A DNA stretch of 16,498 nt from Spirochaetota bacterium (GTDB taxonomy: Bacteria; Spirochaetota; Leptospiria; Turneriellales; Turneriellaceae): assembly GCA_963205035.1 (NCBI GenBank), contig CAUJII010000167.1, positions 1 through 16,498 of the forward strand, in the 5' to 3' direction. How positions within the stretch are numbered: the stretch's first letter is position 1; every line of letters starts with the position of its first letter. Made by a program: the position numbers and the translations under genes. The notes under the pieces are model-generated. The model searched no databases, was not told the origin of the DNA, and saw only the letters and a program-made list of their open reading frames with translations. Below, piece by piece: positions 8,273 to 14,895 of this stretch.

Positions 8273-8774
8273 TTAGGGTTGCGCCAAAAGCACAGGTGGC
8301 GGATCGCCTGGGGTTTCTACCGCCCAGAAAGTGATGCTTTCCTCCAAAAATCCGGCGGAGGAATCCCATCCTTCTGAATCTGTCGAATAGTTAATCGAAA
8401 AGAAGCGGCGGATGGCTCGTCTCGACGGCTTTTTCCACAACAGGATGAGTCCAAAGATCAAGAGCGACACACTCACCCTCAGTGCTGCGGCGACAAAGAC
8501 GGCATCCATGCCGGTCGCCAGCTCGGGCCATCCGTGGCCCATGCGCCACAAAGTGCAACGTATCATACTCCGTCGGCGCAAACCGCGTCGTCACAATCTC
8601 GAATTCTTCCTCCGCCCGATTATACTTCCGCGTCACCGCCCGGCGAATTTTGTTTCGCATTTTGATTCGCAAATATCTCTCCGAAAACTGCATGATTTCG
8701 GCCCGGTTTGCCCGCCACAACCCGGCTTCGGCCTCGGGTAGGCTCACGCTCGTGACTAACTGTTTTTCTTTCAT
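8273..8774 (-). pseudogene. Frameshifted DUF1564-like gene
   Basis: A strong ribosome site (AAGGAG, 7 nt before ATG 8774) starts a frame that reads sensibly to EYDTLHFVA near 8545, then drifts into low-quality sequence and stops at 8391. The continuing protein (ALRVSVSLLIFGLILLWKKP and on to a stop at 8273) lies in another frame. The junction coincides with a 58-nt palindromic block at about 8486-8543. Removing it joins FVA to ALRVSVSLLIF in one frame, giving a product of about 148 residues. The core (basic region YLRIKMRNKIRR, then EYDTLHFVA, then SVSLLIFGLILLW) resembles the DUF1564 family known mainly from Leptospira, where a tryptophan/leucine segment precedes an S-x-x-L-L-F-x-x-L-L helix. 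That family call is from memory and moderate. The gene is probably inactive, or makes only the N-terminal 75 residues intact. Confidence 0.55.
8486..8543. repeat. Candidate small palindromic element inserted in the DUF1564-like gene
   Basis: The block holds two hairpins. One has stem GGCGAC/GTCGCC (8489-8494, 8514-8519) enclosing CGGCAT-CC-ATGCCG (8500-8513). The other is GGGCCA-TCCG-TGGCCC (8525-8540). Read on the minus strand both inner hairpins share the form CA[CT]GGATG at the apex, so they look like two variants of one module. The inferred 58-nt length is not a multiple of three, matching the frameshift of the host gene. Exact ends are uncertain because no target duplication is evident. 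Confidence 0.5.
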
Positions 8775-8814
8775 GTTTTCTCCTTGGGGGGATCGATACC
8801 ACTTGTGGGATTAC

Positions 8815-8915
8815 TCCCCCTCTATATATTAAATACCCAAAAAGAGTGTTTTTTTCTCACTTTTCAGAAAAAAAGTGCGATTTTGGAGTAACTATTCCAA
8901 AAAAATGCGATTTTT
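8815..8915. other. AT-rich intergenic segment with paired direct repeats and small stem-loops
   Basis: Between the Nudix gene end and the broken gene start the sequence turns sharply AT-rich. It has two near-identical direct repeats, A(5-7)-[GA]TGCGA-T(4-5), at about 8868-8884 and 8899-8915. Between them is the stem-loop TTTTGGA-N8-TCCAAAA (8881-8902), and another, CACTTTT-N6-AAAAGTG, lies at 8858-8877. On the minus strand these could end the endonuclease/Nudix transcript and also hold the promoter of the broken gene (TATATA near 8822-8828). Neither role is clear. Confidence 0.4.
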
Positions 8916-8924
8916 ACGAGCTCG

Positions 8925-9473
8925 TTAGGTCATCTCACGCAAGGGTTGCAAAAACGCGTCAATACGCGGAGCGAACTCTTCCGCAAGTTTCGCGTAAATT
9001 GCCTTCTTAAACGAAACGATTTGGCGCGCAACCTCATCCATCGGTAGGAATGCCACACGTCCAAACTCCTGCGTGTGCGTGTGTAGATCCGCGTCGCGGG
9101 TGCCATGATCCCAATAAGCGAGATACCAACGCTGTCTCTGCCCCCGGTAACGGTCGGTCAACCCCGGCACATGGAGTGTCGGCGCGAAGTCATAATCTAA
9201 GAGCTCGGGCAGTCGGTAGACAATCTCGGCGGTTGGTTCAGGCCTCTCGTGGGAGCGACTAACTATTCTGCGACTATTTTCGAGAACCAGGGTAATTCCC
9301 ACTTCTTCATGGAGTTCGCGGCAAGCGGCGGCGTCTTCGTCTTCGCCAGCATCTACCCCCCCCTGCGGGTATTGCCACGAACCCTTATTGTCGAGCCGTT
9401 CGCCCACCAGCGTCAAACCTTGGTGGTTAAAGAGCACAATGCCCACATTAGGACGATATGGTAGGTCTTGCAT
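8925..9473 (-). CDS. rppH: RppH-like Nudix (di)nucleoside polyphosphate / RNA pyrophosphohydrolase
   Basis: This 182-residue protein carries a full Nudix box, G-x5-E-x7-RELHEEVGI, at residues 38-60 (GGVDAGE, then RELHEEVGI). It also has the hallmarks of the RppH/NudH group: YRPNVGIVLFN near the start, WQYPQGG before the box and YRGQRQRWYL near residue 110. Length matches RppH (about 160-176 residues). These enzymes hydrolyse diadenosine polyphosphates or remove pyrophosphate from the 5' end of mRNA, triggering decay; they are cytoplasmic. Start ATG 9473 is set by GGAG a few bases upstream. That GGAG is made by the last Glu codon of the preceding endonuclease gene, whose stop is 2 nt away, so translation should be coupled. 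Whether the preferred substrate is capped RNA or Ap4A cannot be told from sequence. Confidence 0.88.
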   Translation of the reverse strand: MQDLPYRPNVGIVLFNHQGLTLVGERLDNKGSWQYPQGGVDAGEDEDAAACRELHEEVGITLVLENSRRIVSRSHERPEPTAEIVYRLPELLDYDFAPTLHVPGLTDRYRGQRQRWYLAYWDHGTRDADLHTHTQEFGRVAFLPMDEVARQIVSFKKAIYAKLAEEFAPRIDAFLQPLREMT

Positions 9474-9475
9474 AG

Positions 9476-10237
9476 TTACTCCTCTTCTTCTTTCTGCGGC
9501 TCGGTAGTGGCGCACGACTCTTTAACAAACGGGTTTGCGTTGCCCTGGACGCGTTCGATGCGGCGGGCGCGTTCGCACTCTGCGGCATCGACGCCGTCTT
9601 CTGCGGCCCATGCCTCAAATAGCTTACGCGACTTGTCACCCAATACGCCATGGCCCGGATAAGCTTTATCCATGTAGAAATAGACGCGCGCAATATCTCC
9701 CCGAATTTCAGGGCGCGGTTCGACAACGCGGCCTTCGACTTCAAAATCGCAGGCACCAAAACGCCTTTCTTCTCCTTCGATGATACCAAAACGATAGTTA
9801 CTCCGCCGCGCGTTGAGCTCTCCCACGGCAGGGGTCAAATTGTAAAGATCGGCCTCCATTCGGCGGTAAGTTTCGTTTACTTTTCCTGCGCAGCGGCGGC
9901 CTTTGTATGAAACCCCGTTGGAGCGCACGCAATCCGCATGCCCCTCGCGCCATTCGACAAAGCTGCGTCCGAAGTTTTCAGCGGGCACGATGTGCTCGAC
10001 TTCGACGCGGCGCGCACGGGCATTATCGTTTAGAGGCACATACCCGCAGCTTTCCAAGTCGAGAGTATTTTTATCTTCAAAGCGGCAGTTGCAATAAAAT
10101 GTACGGTTCTCGGGGGAGGCGATCTCAAATACGTACTTCTTGGCCTGCGCAAAATTCATAATTTGCGTGTTTCCATCGGCCGTAGCTATGGAAAAACAGA
10201 GCCCCAATAGAAAGAGAGTAACTATTACGCCCCGCAT
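9476..10237 (-). CDS. Secreted endonuclease I family nuclease
   Basis: The 253-residue protein begins with a signal peptide (MRGVIVTLFLLGLCFSIATA, cleavage after residue 20). It contains the endonuclease I core: RVEVEHIVPAENFGR with the probable general base His82 and metal ligand Glu81, then DLYNLTPAVGELNARRSN (about 130-147) with the conserved Asn ligand, and RGDIARVYFYM (179-189). Eight cysteines remain after cleavage (49, 51, 64, 103, 116, 163, 221, 242), as in the four-disulfide periplasmic nucleases Vvn and Dns. The family cuts DNA and often RNA non-specifically in the periplasm or outside the cell, for nutrient use or defence against incoming DNA. The tail is a run of Glu residues. It is first in an operon with the Nudix gene. 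The start has no Shine-Dalgarno sequence close by; TTGACT lies 33 nt upstream. Confidence 0.9.
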   Translation of the reverse strand: MRGVIVTLFLLGLCFSIATADGNTQIMNFAQAKKYVFEIASPENRTFYCNCRFEDKNTLDLESCGYVPLNDNARARRVEVEHIVPAENFGRSFVEWREGHADCVRSNGVSYKGRRCAGKVNETYRRMEADLYNLTPAVGELNARRSNYRFGIIEGEERRFGACDFEVEGRVVEPRPEIRGDIARVYFYMDKAYPGHGVLGDKSRKLFEAWAAEDGVDAAECERARRIERVQGNANPFVKESCATTEPQKEEEE

Positions 10238-10264
10238 GGGCCGTTTTTCTGAAATTTTATCCTA

Positions 10265-10288
10265 AGTCAAGGTGAATCCCGTTTGACG
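10265..10288. promoter_or_regulatory. Divergent promoter/operator module between endonuclease I and hisB
   Basis: AGTCAA (10265-10270), 12 nt, TTGACG (10283-10288) form two back-to-back TTGAC boxes. Measured from the first T of each box, the endonuclease start codon lies 33 nt downstream on the minus strand and the hisB GTG 37 nt downstream on the plus strand, as for -35 boxes of short or leaderless transcripts. The -10 matches at 16-18 nt spacing are poor, so a regulator site is an equal possibility. The same layout occurs at 14845-14868. Confidence 0.45.
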
Positions 10289-10319
10289 GCGTATTTTTGA
10301 ACGAAAAGACTCCCTTGTA

Positions 10320-10916
10320 GTGGAACGGATCGCAACAATAGAACGCCAAACGAACGAGACGCAAATCGCACTCACGTTAAACTTAGACGGGCATGCGCAG
10401 ATGGCGGGCGAAAATCCCATACCCTTTTTTGCGCACATGCTCTCCCATACCGTCAAATACTCGATGTTTGATCTATCCTTAAACCTCAAGGGTGACATTG
10501 AAATCGACTGCCACCATTCAGTCGAAGACATGGGCATTGTTTTCGGTCAAGCGCTTAATCAGGCGTTGGGCACCAAGACAGGAATTTTTCGCTATGGCTC
10601 GTTCACCCTACCGATGGATGAAACCCTGACAACAGTTACCGTCGACCTTTCGGGACGACCCTACTTCGTGTACCGAGGCGAAAGTCTAAAGGCGATGGGC
10701 AAGTTTGGTATCTACGACTCGGAGCTCACTCTTGAATTTTTACACAAACTCTCAATCCACGCAGCGATGAATTTGCACGTTCAAGTTCACTACGGCGAGA
10801 ACCGCCACCACATCCACGAGTCGATTTTTAAGGCGTTGGGGTTTGCGCTGAGACAGGCTGTCGCGATCGACACACGGCGTGCGAATGAAATCCCTTCAAC
10901 GAAAGGAACGCTTTAG
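10320..10916 (+). CDS. hisB: Imidazoleglycerol-phosphate dehydratase
   Basis: This 198-residue monofunctional enzyme catalyses the dehydration of imidazoleglycerol phosphate to imidazole acetol phosphate in histidine synthesis, in the cytoplasm. It shows the two metal-binding signatures DCHHSVED (residues 63-70) and NRHHIHES (161-168), plus PMDE (99-102), SGRP and a C-terminal IPSTKG. His39 of the FFxHML motif is present, but the Asp that normally precedes it (FFDHML) is Ala38 here, an unusual change next to the active site. The start is GTG at 10320; no better upstream start fits the family N-terminus (ATIERQTNET). There is no Shine-Dalgarno sequence. It is the first gene of hisBHA and lacks the HisN phosphatase domain found fused in E. 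coli. Confidence 0.95.
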   Translation: MERIATIERQTNETQIALTLNLDGHAQMAGENPIPFFAHMLSHTVKYSMFDLSLNLKGDIEIDCHHSVEDMGIVFGQALNQALGTKTGIFRYGSFTLPMDETLTTVTVDLSGRPYFVYRGESLKAMGKFGIYDSELTLEFLHKLSIHAAMNLHVQVHYGENRHHIHESIFKALGFALRQAVAIDTRRANEIPSTKGTL

Positions 10917-10932
10917 AGAGTTTCTGTCAACC

Positions 10933-11547
10933 ATGCCGCGCATTGCACTCTTAAATTTCGAGATGGGGAATATCCGCTCGCTTCAAAAAGCGTTCGAGCA
11001 TTTGGGGCAAAGTGTTTCTGTAACAAGCGACACACACGAAATTCAAAACGCAGACGTGCTGCTACTCCCCGGCGACGGAGCGTTTAAGCGCGCGATGGAC
11101 GAAATCAAAGAGCGCCGTTTCGACGAGCTTTTGAATGAAGCGCATGCAAAGCAAAAAATTATTTTCGGCGTCTGCATCGGCTTTCAGCTTTTCTTTGAAA
11201 ATTCGACGGAGTTCTCAAACGCAACGGGGTTAGGTTTTTTGAAGGGGTGCGTTACGCGGCTTGAGAAAGGCCCGGACGCGCCGACGATTCCACACATCGG
11301 CTGGACGACGACCGACATCGAAAAAGACAGTCGGCTTTGCCGCGGCCTGGCTCCGCAAACGATGTTCTACTACGTGCATAGTTATGCGCATAGAGCGAGG
11401 CATCCGTACGCGACGGCGACTGCTAACTATGGGCAATGCTTCACTTCGGTTATCGAACACGAGAACCTCTTCGCTGTGCAGTTTCACCCTGAAAAATCGC
11501 ACAAGGCAGGGCTTAAACTCTTGCAAAACTTTTTAGACACACTATGA
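10933..11547 (+). CDS. hisH: Imidazole glycerol phosphate synthase, glutamine amidotransferase subunit
   Basis: This 204-residue class I glutaminase supplies ammonia to HisF, which makes imidazoleglycerol phosphate and AICAR from PRFAR. The catalytic triad is visible: Cys81 in FGVCIGFQ (usually GxCLGMQ), and His185 and Glu187 in QFHPEKS. LLLPGDGAF near residue 43 and PHIGW (120-124) are also typical. ATG 10933, 16 nt after the hisB stop, gives the family N-terminus RIALLNFEMGN; the longer frame from 10879 would overlap hisB. It overlaps hisA by ATGA, so the two are coupled. The partner hisF is not in this window. Confidence 0.95.
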   Translation: MPRIALLNFEMGNIRSLQKAFEHLGQSVSVTSDTHEIQNADVLLLPGDGAFKRAMDEIKERRFDELLNEAHAKQKIIFGVCIGFQLFFENSTEFSNATGLGFLKGCVTRLEKGPDAPTIPHIGWTTTDIEKDSRLCRGLAPQTMFYYVHSYAHRARHPYATATANYGQCFTSVIEHENLFAVQFHPEKSHKAGLKLLQNFLDTL

Positions 11548-12275
11548 AGCTTATTCCCGCACTCGACATTTTGGACGGCAAAGTTGTCCGCTTAACGCAA
11601 GGCGATTACAATCAGGTAAAGGTCTACCACGACAACCCCATCGATTTAGCGTGGCGTTTTGCAGACACCGGCATCGACAGACTTCACCTCGTCGACCTCA
11701 AGGGCTCTAAAGAAGGCAGGCTTTGCGAGGGCAAGCTCTTCGCAGATATTCGCCGCAGCGTCAACATCGCATGTGAAGTCGGCGGCGGAATTCGCACTCT
11801 AACCGACTTTGATTTTTATTTTGAGCACGGCTTCGAGTTAGAGAAAGATTTTGTGATGGTAGGCTCGCTCCCCTTCGTCGACCGCAGCGAGTTTGAAAAA
11901 ATCCTCGAGCGTTACAAGACCTCGACGCTCTTAACGGTCGATGCGTGGGGCGACGCAGTCAAGCATTCGGGTTGGCTCAAAGACTCGGGGTACAGCGTTT
12001 CAAGCCTCATCGAAGAAATGATCTCTGTGGGAATTACCAACTTTCTGGTAACACAAATCAAAAAAGACGGCATGCTCGAAGGGCCGGATACAGCGCTTTA
12101 TGCGGAGCTTGCGAAAAAGTTTCCACAGGTGAGAATAACGGCGTCAGGGGGAGTCAGCTCGATGGCAGACCTCGCAGAGCTTTCGAGCCTCGACATCTTC
12201 GGTGCAATCGTAGGGCGAGCTTTCTATGAGAACAAAATTAGCCTTCTCATGATGCGCGATTGGAACGAGGCTTAG
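11544..12275 (+). CDS. hisA: Phosphoribosylformimino-5-aminoimidazole carboxamide ribotide isomerase
   Basis: The 243-residue (beta/alpha)8 barrel catalyses the ProFAR to PRFAR Amadori isomerisation, the step before HisH/HisF. Both catalytic aspartates are present: Asp8 in IPALDIL and Asp133 in LLTVDAWG. Phosphate-binding glycines are seen in EVGGGIR (78-84) and ASGGVSS (200-206), and DGMLEGPD (175-182) matches the family RDGTLxGPD. The start shares ATGA with the hisH stop. Its stop overlaps the stop of the convergent gene at 12272 by 4 nt, so no room remains for a classical terminator between them. Confidence 0.94.
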   Translation: MKLIPALDILDGKVVRLTQGDYNQVKVYHDNPIDLAWRFADTGIDRLHLVDLKGSKEGRLCEGKLFADIRRSVNIACEVGGGIRTLTDFDFYFEHGFELEKDFVMVGSLPFVDRSEFEKILERYKTSTLLTVDAWGDAVKHSGWLKDSGYSVSSLIEEMISVGITNFLVTQIKKDGMLEGPDTALYAELAKKFPQVRITASGGVSSMADLAELSSLDIFGAIVGRAFYENKISLLMMRDWNEA

Positions 12276-13081
12276 ATTTCGATTCTCAAACGAAATTTCC
12301 ATTCACGCATTTTTTTCTCAACCTCGTGGTGGTAACGCCTGTCAAAAACAGTCTCGTCATAGGGCTTGTGCGTGAAGATGAGCATCTCACTTCCATGCCA
12401 CTCCATCGCTTGGTTTGAAGCGTCCAAGATGCGTCCCTCGCTTAGAGCCCGCGAAATTTCTCGCGCACCAAAAGGACGCAAGTCGCGCAAGAGCGCTCGA
12501 AAAAAAGCCTCGCGCGCAGGATCATAAAACTTAAAAGCACGGTGAAAAAGCAGCGCATCGTGAAAATACTCCGGGATATTGAACCCTCCCACAGCGTTGG
12601 TCGCCACCACCAAGTCACGCAGAAAATGTTCGATGCGGCTGAAGATGCCAAGCCCTGGCACGTCTTGTCCGGGAAAAAGCGACGCTTGCCAATCTCTGCC
12701 TCCCGTTTTATTTTGTGCGCGCAAGACATGCCGCGACTGGAGCCAATCGATAAAGAGCATTTTCGTCGCCGGCATGAGCGGATGGCGGTGTAGCTTGAAA
12801 TGGGACAGCCTCAAGCGCATGTGCAAAATTTTTTCTGTGTTGTAGAGAAGATAAAAACGGTGGTCGCGGTCCGTCAAGAATTCGGTTTCGAGTTTTATAT
12901 TTTTATACCCACGCTCGCTAAGCGCTGAAATAATTCCCGCGTTTTCTAATGCCTGCCAAAGCGCATCGTGTGTGAACGTCCGAAGAAATAAGTTTCGAGC
13001 ATTGAGATGAGCCGCCGCCGGCAAATCTTCTGTAAAGTCGAGCTCTTCCAAATCATGGAAGTCGAACCGTTTACCCGCCAT
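12272..13081 (-). CDS. Uncharacterised protein, possible HDAC-associated conserved family
   Basis: I do not recognise a named domain in this 269-residue protein, which has no signal peptide or membrane segment. It has basic patches, a tract LFPGQDVPGLGIF (135-147) and an aromatic/His-rich helix IPEYFHDALLFHRAFKFYDPARE (169-191). From memory, an L-PGQ-x-x-PGLG motif followed by a P-x-x-[YF]-H and FxDP segment recurs in uncharacterised proteins next to bacterial deacetylase genes. This needs a profile search. A strong GAGGAGG site before ATG 13081 fixes the start, only 14 nt after the deacetylase stop, so the two are co-transcribed. A role tied to the deacetylase (substrate, partner or acyl-transfer opponent) is guesswork. 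Its stop overlaps that of hisA. Confidence 0.75.
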   Translation of the reverse strand: MAGKRFDFHDLEELDFTEDLPAAAHLNARNLFLRTFTHDALWQALENAGIISALSERGYKNIKLETEFLTDRDHRFYLLYNTEKILHMRLRLSHFKLHRHPLMPATKMLFIDWLQSRHVLRAQNKTGGRDWQASLFPGQDVPGLGIFSRIEHFLRDLVVATNAVGGFNIPEYFHDALLFHRAFKFYDPAREAFFRALLRDLRPFGAREISRALSEGRILDASNQAMEWHGSEMLIFTHKPYDETVFDRRYHHEVEKKMREWKFRLRIEI

Positions 13082-13095
13082 GGCCCCTCCTCGTC

Positions 13096-13983
13096 TTAAC
13101 GCAGACTGCCGTGCAATATACGAATAGTCTGCGCATGCAACGCGACTGTGTCTTGGATCTTACGCGCATACCCGCCCGCAGGCAGAACTGCAATCGGAAC
13201 ATCCGGCAGGAACGCACGCACTCGTCTATCGCGTTCGGCAATCCCATCGAATGTCAAGCCCAACCCACCCAAGGCGTCGTCTTTGTAAACGTCTACACCG
13301 GCTATAAAAAAAATAAGTTCGGGAAGAAACTTCTTTTTGACCGTCTCTAAACTCTTATCGAGAATTTTCAAGTATTCCGTATCACCCAAATGCGATGCGA
13401 GTTCGACGTCGAAGCTCCCCTTTTCTTTTTTGGGGTAATTATCTTTTTCGTGCATCGAGAACGTGAAGGACTTCTTGTCGCTACGCAAGATGTATGCCGT
13501 GCCGTTGCCTTGGTGAACGTCTAAGTCGACAACGAGCACTTTGAGATTCGGTGCTTTCTTGCGCAAATAACGGATTGCTATCGCGGTATCGTTCAAGAAA
13601 CAAAAACCCTCTGCATGGTCGGCAAACGCATGGTGAAAACCTCCACTGAGATTCGAGGCGACGCCGTGTTTGAGCGCAAGCTCTGCCGCAAGAATCGTGC
13701 CTTGCGTTGCCGTCATCGCGGCCTGCACAATACGGTTATCGATCGGGACCTCTGCGCGTTGCGTCTGGTCGGTCACCTTGGCGTTCAAGAAATCGTTCAG
13801 GTATTCTTCTGTGTGAACGAGTGAAAGCGTCTCTCGGGACGCGGAGCTTGGCTCGTTCCAATGCCATTTTTCAAACTTGAGCGTATCATAAAGCTGGCGG
13901 TATTTATTCGCCGTCAAGACGTGCTTATATTCCGAAAGGTCATATTCGGTCGAATAAACGAGTTCGCGACTTTCGCGCTTCAT
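13096..13983 (-). CDS. Histone deacetylase superfamily protein (class IV / HDAC11-like)
   Basis: This 295-residue zinc-dependent deacylase has all key motifs. They are the tandem His117-His118 in LSGGFHHAF, DLDVHQGNGT (153-162) with zinc ligands Asp155 and His157, AGVDVYKDDALGGL (228-241) with zinc ligand Asp231, and PAGGY with catalytic Tyr272. The HQGNG form, the GF(C)FLND segment and GL-x-[LF]-T/S-x-x-GI-x-x-RD point to the class IV (HDAC11-like) branch common in bacteria. Possible reactions are removal of acyl groups from lysines, polyamines or other amines; eukaryotic HDAC11 prefers long fatty acyl groups. No such preference can be read here. It is cytoplasmic (no signal peptide). GGAGGG lies upstream of ATG 13983 at a long spacing. 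The gene begins 18 nt after the DUF3108 gene. Confidence 0.92.
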   Translation of the reverse strand: MKRESRELVYSTEYDLSEYKHVLTANKYRQLYDTLKFEKWHWNEPSSASRETLSLVHTEEYLNDFLNAKVTDQTQRAEVPIDNRIVQAAMTATQGTILAAELALKHGVASNLSGGFHHAFADHAEGFCFLNDTAIAIRYLRKKAPNLKVLVVDLDVHQGNGTAYILRSDKKSFTFSMHEKDNYPKKEKGSFDVELASHLGDTEYLKILDKSLETVKKKFLPELIFFIAGVDVYKDDALGGLGLTFDGIAERDRRVRAFLPDVPIAVLPAGGYARKIQDTVALHAQTIRILHGSLR

Positions 13984-14001
13984 GACTCAGCCCACCCTCC
14001 G

Positions 14002-14817
14002 TTAGGGTTGCGAATAATTTTCCAAAAGAATATACGCAGTCCCCAAGTAAGGCACGGTTGTCCAAATTTTGACAGGCACGAAGTCTTGGTCGGCTGTAAT
14101 CCACATATCGATTTGAGACTTTGTATTAAAAAATAAATTACCATCATTTTTTTTGCCTTTGCCCTCGGCAGCTAAGGCCGACTTCACATGAATAATCTCG
14201 CGCTGCCCAAAAAAAGGAACATCCATTTTTTTGCGCGCGAGAACTTTCAGAATGAGAGTGCGTCTCGAACCCGCAGGCAGAACCGGTACGCGCAACACCT
14301 CGCCCACCTTGGGAACGCGCCCCGTGCTGCGCACATAATAGAATGCGCCTAATAAGTCTTGATACCCCCCGCTGCTGCTCACGTCGTAGGTTTCATTCGA
14401 CTGCGACTTCGGCGGCTCGCTATGCGGATAGCTCAACTCGTGGAACGTCTTCTCCAGTTTTTCGACCTTAACGTTTCTACCCGAAAAACGGTATTTGCGT
14501 CTTTGGTAAGTATCGCCTTGGTATGCCTCTTCAAACGCAATGACAGGCGTTCTGTTTGCAAAATTCCATTTTGCCGCAAACGAGCCTTGGACGTAGTAGA
14601 TACGATGCATGACGGGTAACGAGTTGACGCGTGCGTTGATTGTGATGTGGTTTGCGCCTTCGGTGCGGCTGCGCAGCGTGACATCCCCCGCGCGGATGCC
14701 TTTCCATTCGATGCGGAAATTCATCGTTTCGTTATAGAAAGGTTGCATCGGGGCGGCGCTCAGCGAAGAAACAAGAAGCGCAAGTGGGAGTAATAAAGTT
14801 GTTTGCAAAATACGCAT
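14002..14817 (-). CDS. DUF3108 family periplasmic protein
   Basis: This 271-residue exported protein has a signal peptide (hydrophobic 3-20, likely cleavage after LSA near residue 21). The DUF3108 pattern follows: YNETMNFRIEWKGIRAGDVTL at the mature start, a central strand-rich barrel-like region (VMHRIYYVQGSFAAKW), and DMWITADQDFVPVKI near residue 240, the family's W-[LI]-[ST]-x-D-x-x-x-x-P[VI][KR]I signature. Members are envelope proteins of unknown biochemical role. ATG 14817 is chosen over the longer frame to 15120 because the signal peptide begins there and the extension overlaps the divergent SDR gene. There is no Shine-Dalgarno sequence near the start; TTGACC is 33 nt upstream. It is the first gene of the deacetylase operon. 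Confidence 0.85.
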   Translation of the reverse strand: MRILQTTLLLPLALLVSSLSAAPMQPFYNETMNFRIEWKGIRAGDVTLRSRTEGANHITINARVNSLPVMHRIYYVQGSFAAKWNFANRTPVIAFEEAYQGDTYQRRKYRFSGRNVKVEKLEKTFHELSYPHSEPPKSQSNETYDVSSSGGYQDLLGAFYYVRSTGRVPKVGEVLRVPVLPAGSRRTLILKVLARKKMDVPFFGQREIIHVKSALAAEGKGKKNDGNLFFNTKSQIDMWITADQDFVPVKIWTTVPYLGTAYILLENYSQP

Positions 14818-14844
14818 TGCGTTTGCTCTAAAATTACTCCGTCG

Positions 14845-14868
14845 GGTCAAGGCTTTTCGTAATTGACC
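14845..14868. promoter_or_regulatory. Divergent promoter/operator module between DUF3108 gene and SDR gene
   Basis: GGTCAA (14845-14850), 12 nt, TTGACC (14863-14868) is a perfect 6-bp inverted repeat. Each TTGACC lies exactly 33 nt upstream of a start codon on its own strand (14817 minus, 14896 plus). At 17-nt spacing the plus strand shows GTTTTA and the minus strand AGCAAA, both weak -10 matches. The identical spacing at 10265-10288 argues for a common module. It may be paired -35 boxes or one dyad operator. Confidence 0.5.
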
Positions 14869-14895
14869 TCCCCTTTCCAATGCACGTTTTACCCC

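Noticed and set aside
8118..8369. N-terminal extension of the first surface-operon protein to 8369
   Set aside because: It would read through the 20-bp hairpin, is arginine-rich without a signal, and the real signal peptide starts at 8117.
8921..8930. Palindrome ACGAGCTCGT at the Nudix stop as terminator
   Set aside because: It has no loop, so it cannot form a usable hairpin; the following T-run is interrupted by GCA.
13111..13824. Plus-strand frames opposite the deacetylase gene
   Set aside because: The minus-strand frame carries all deacetylase catalytic motifs; the plus frames are shadows.
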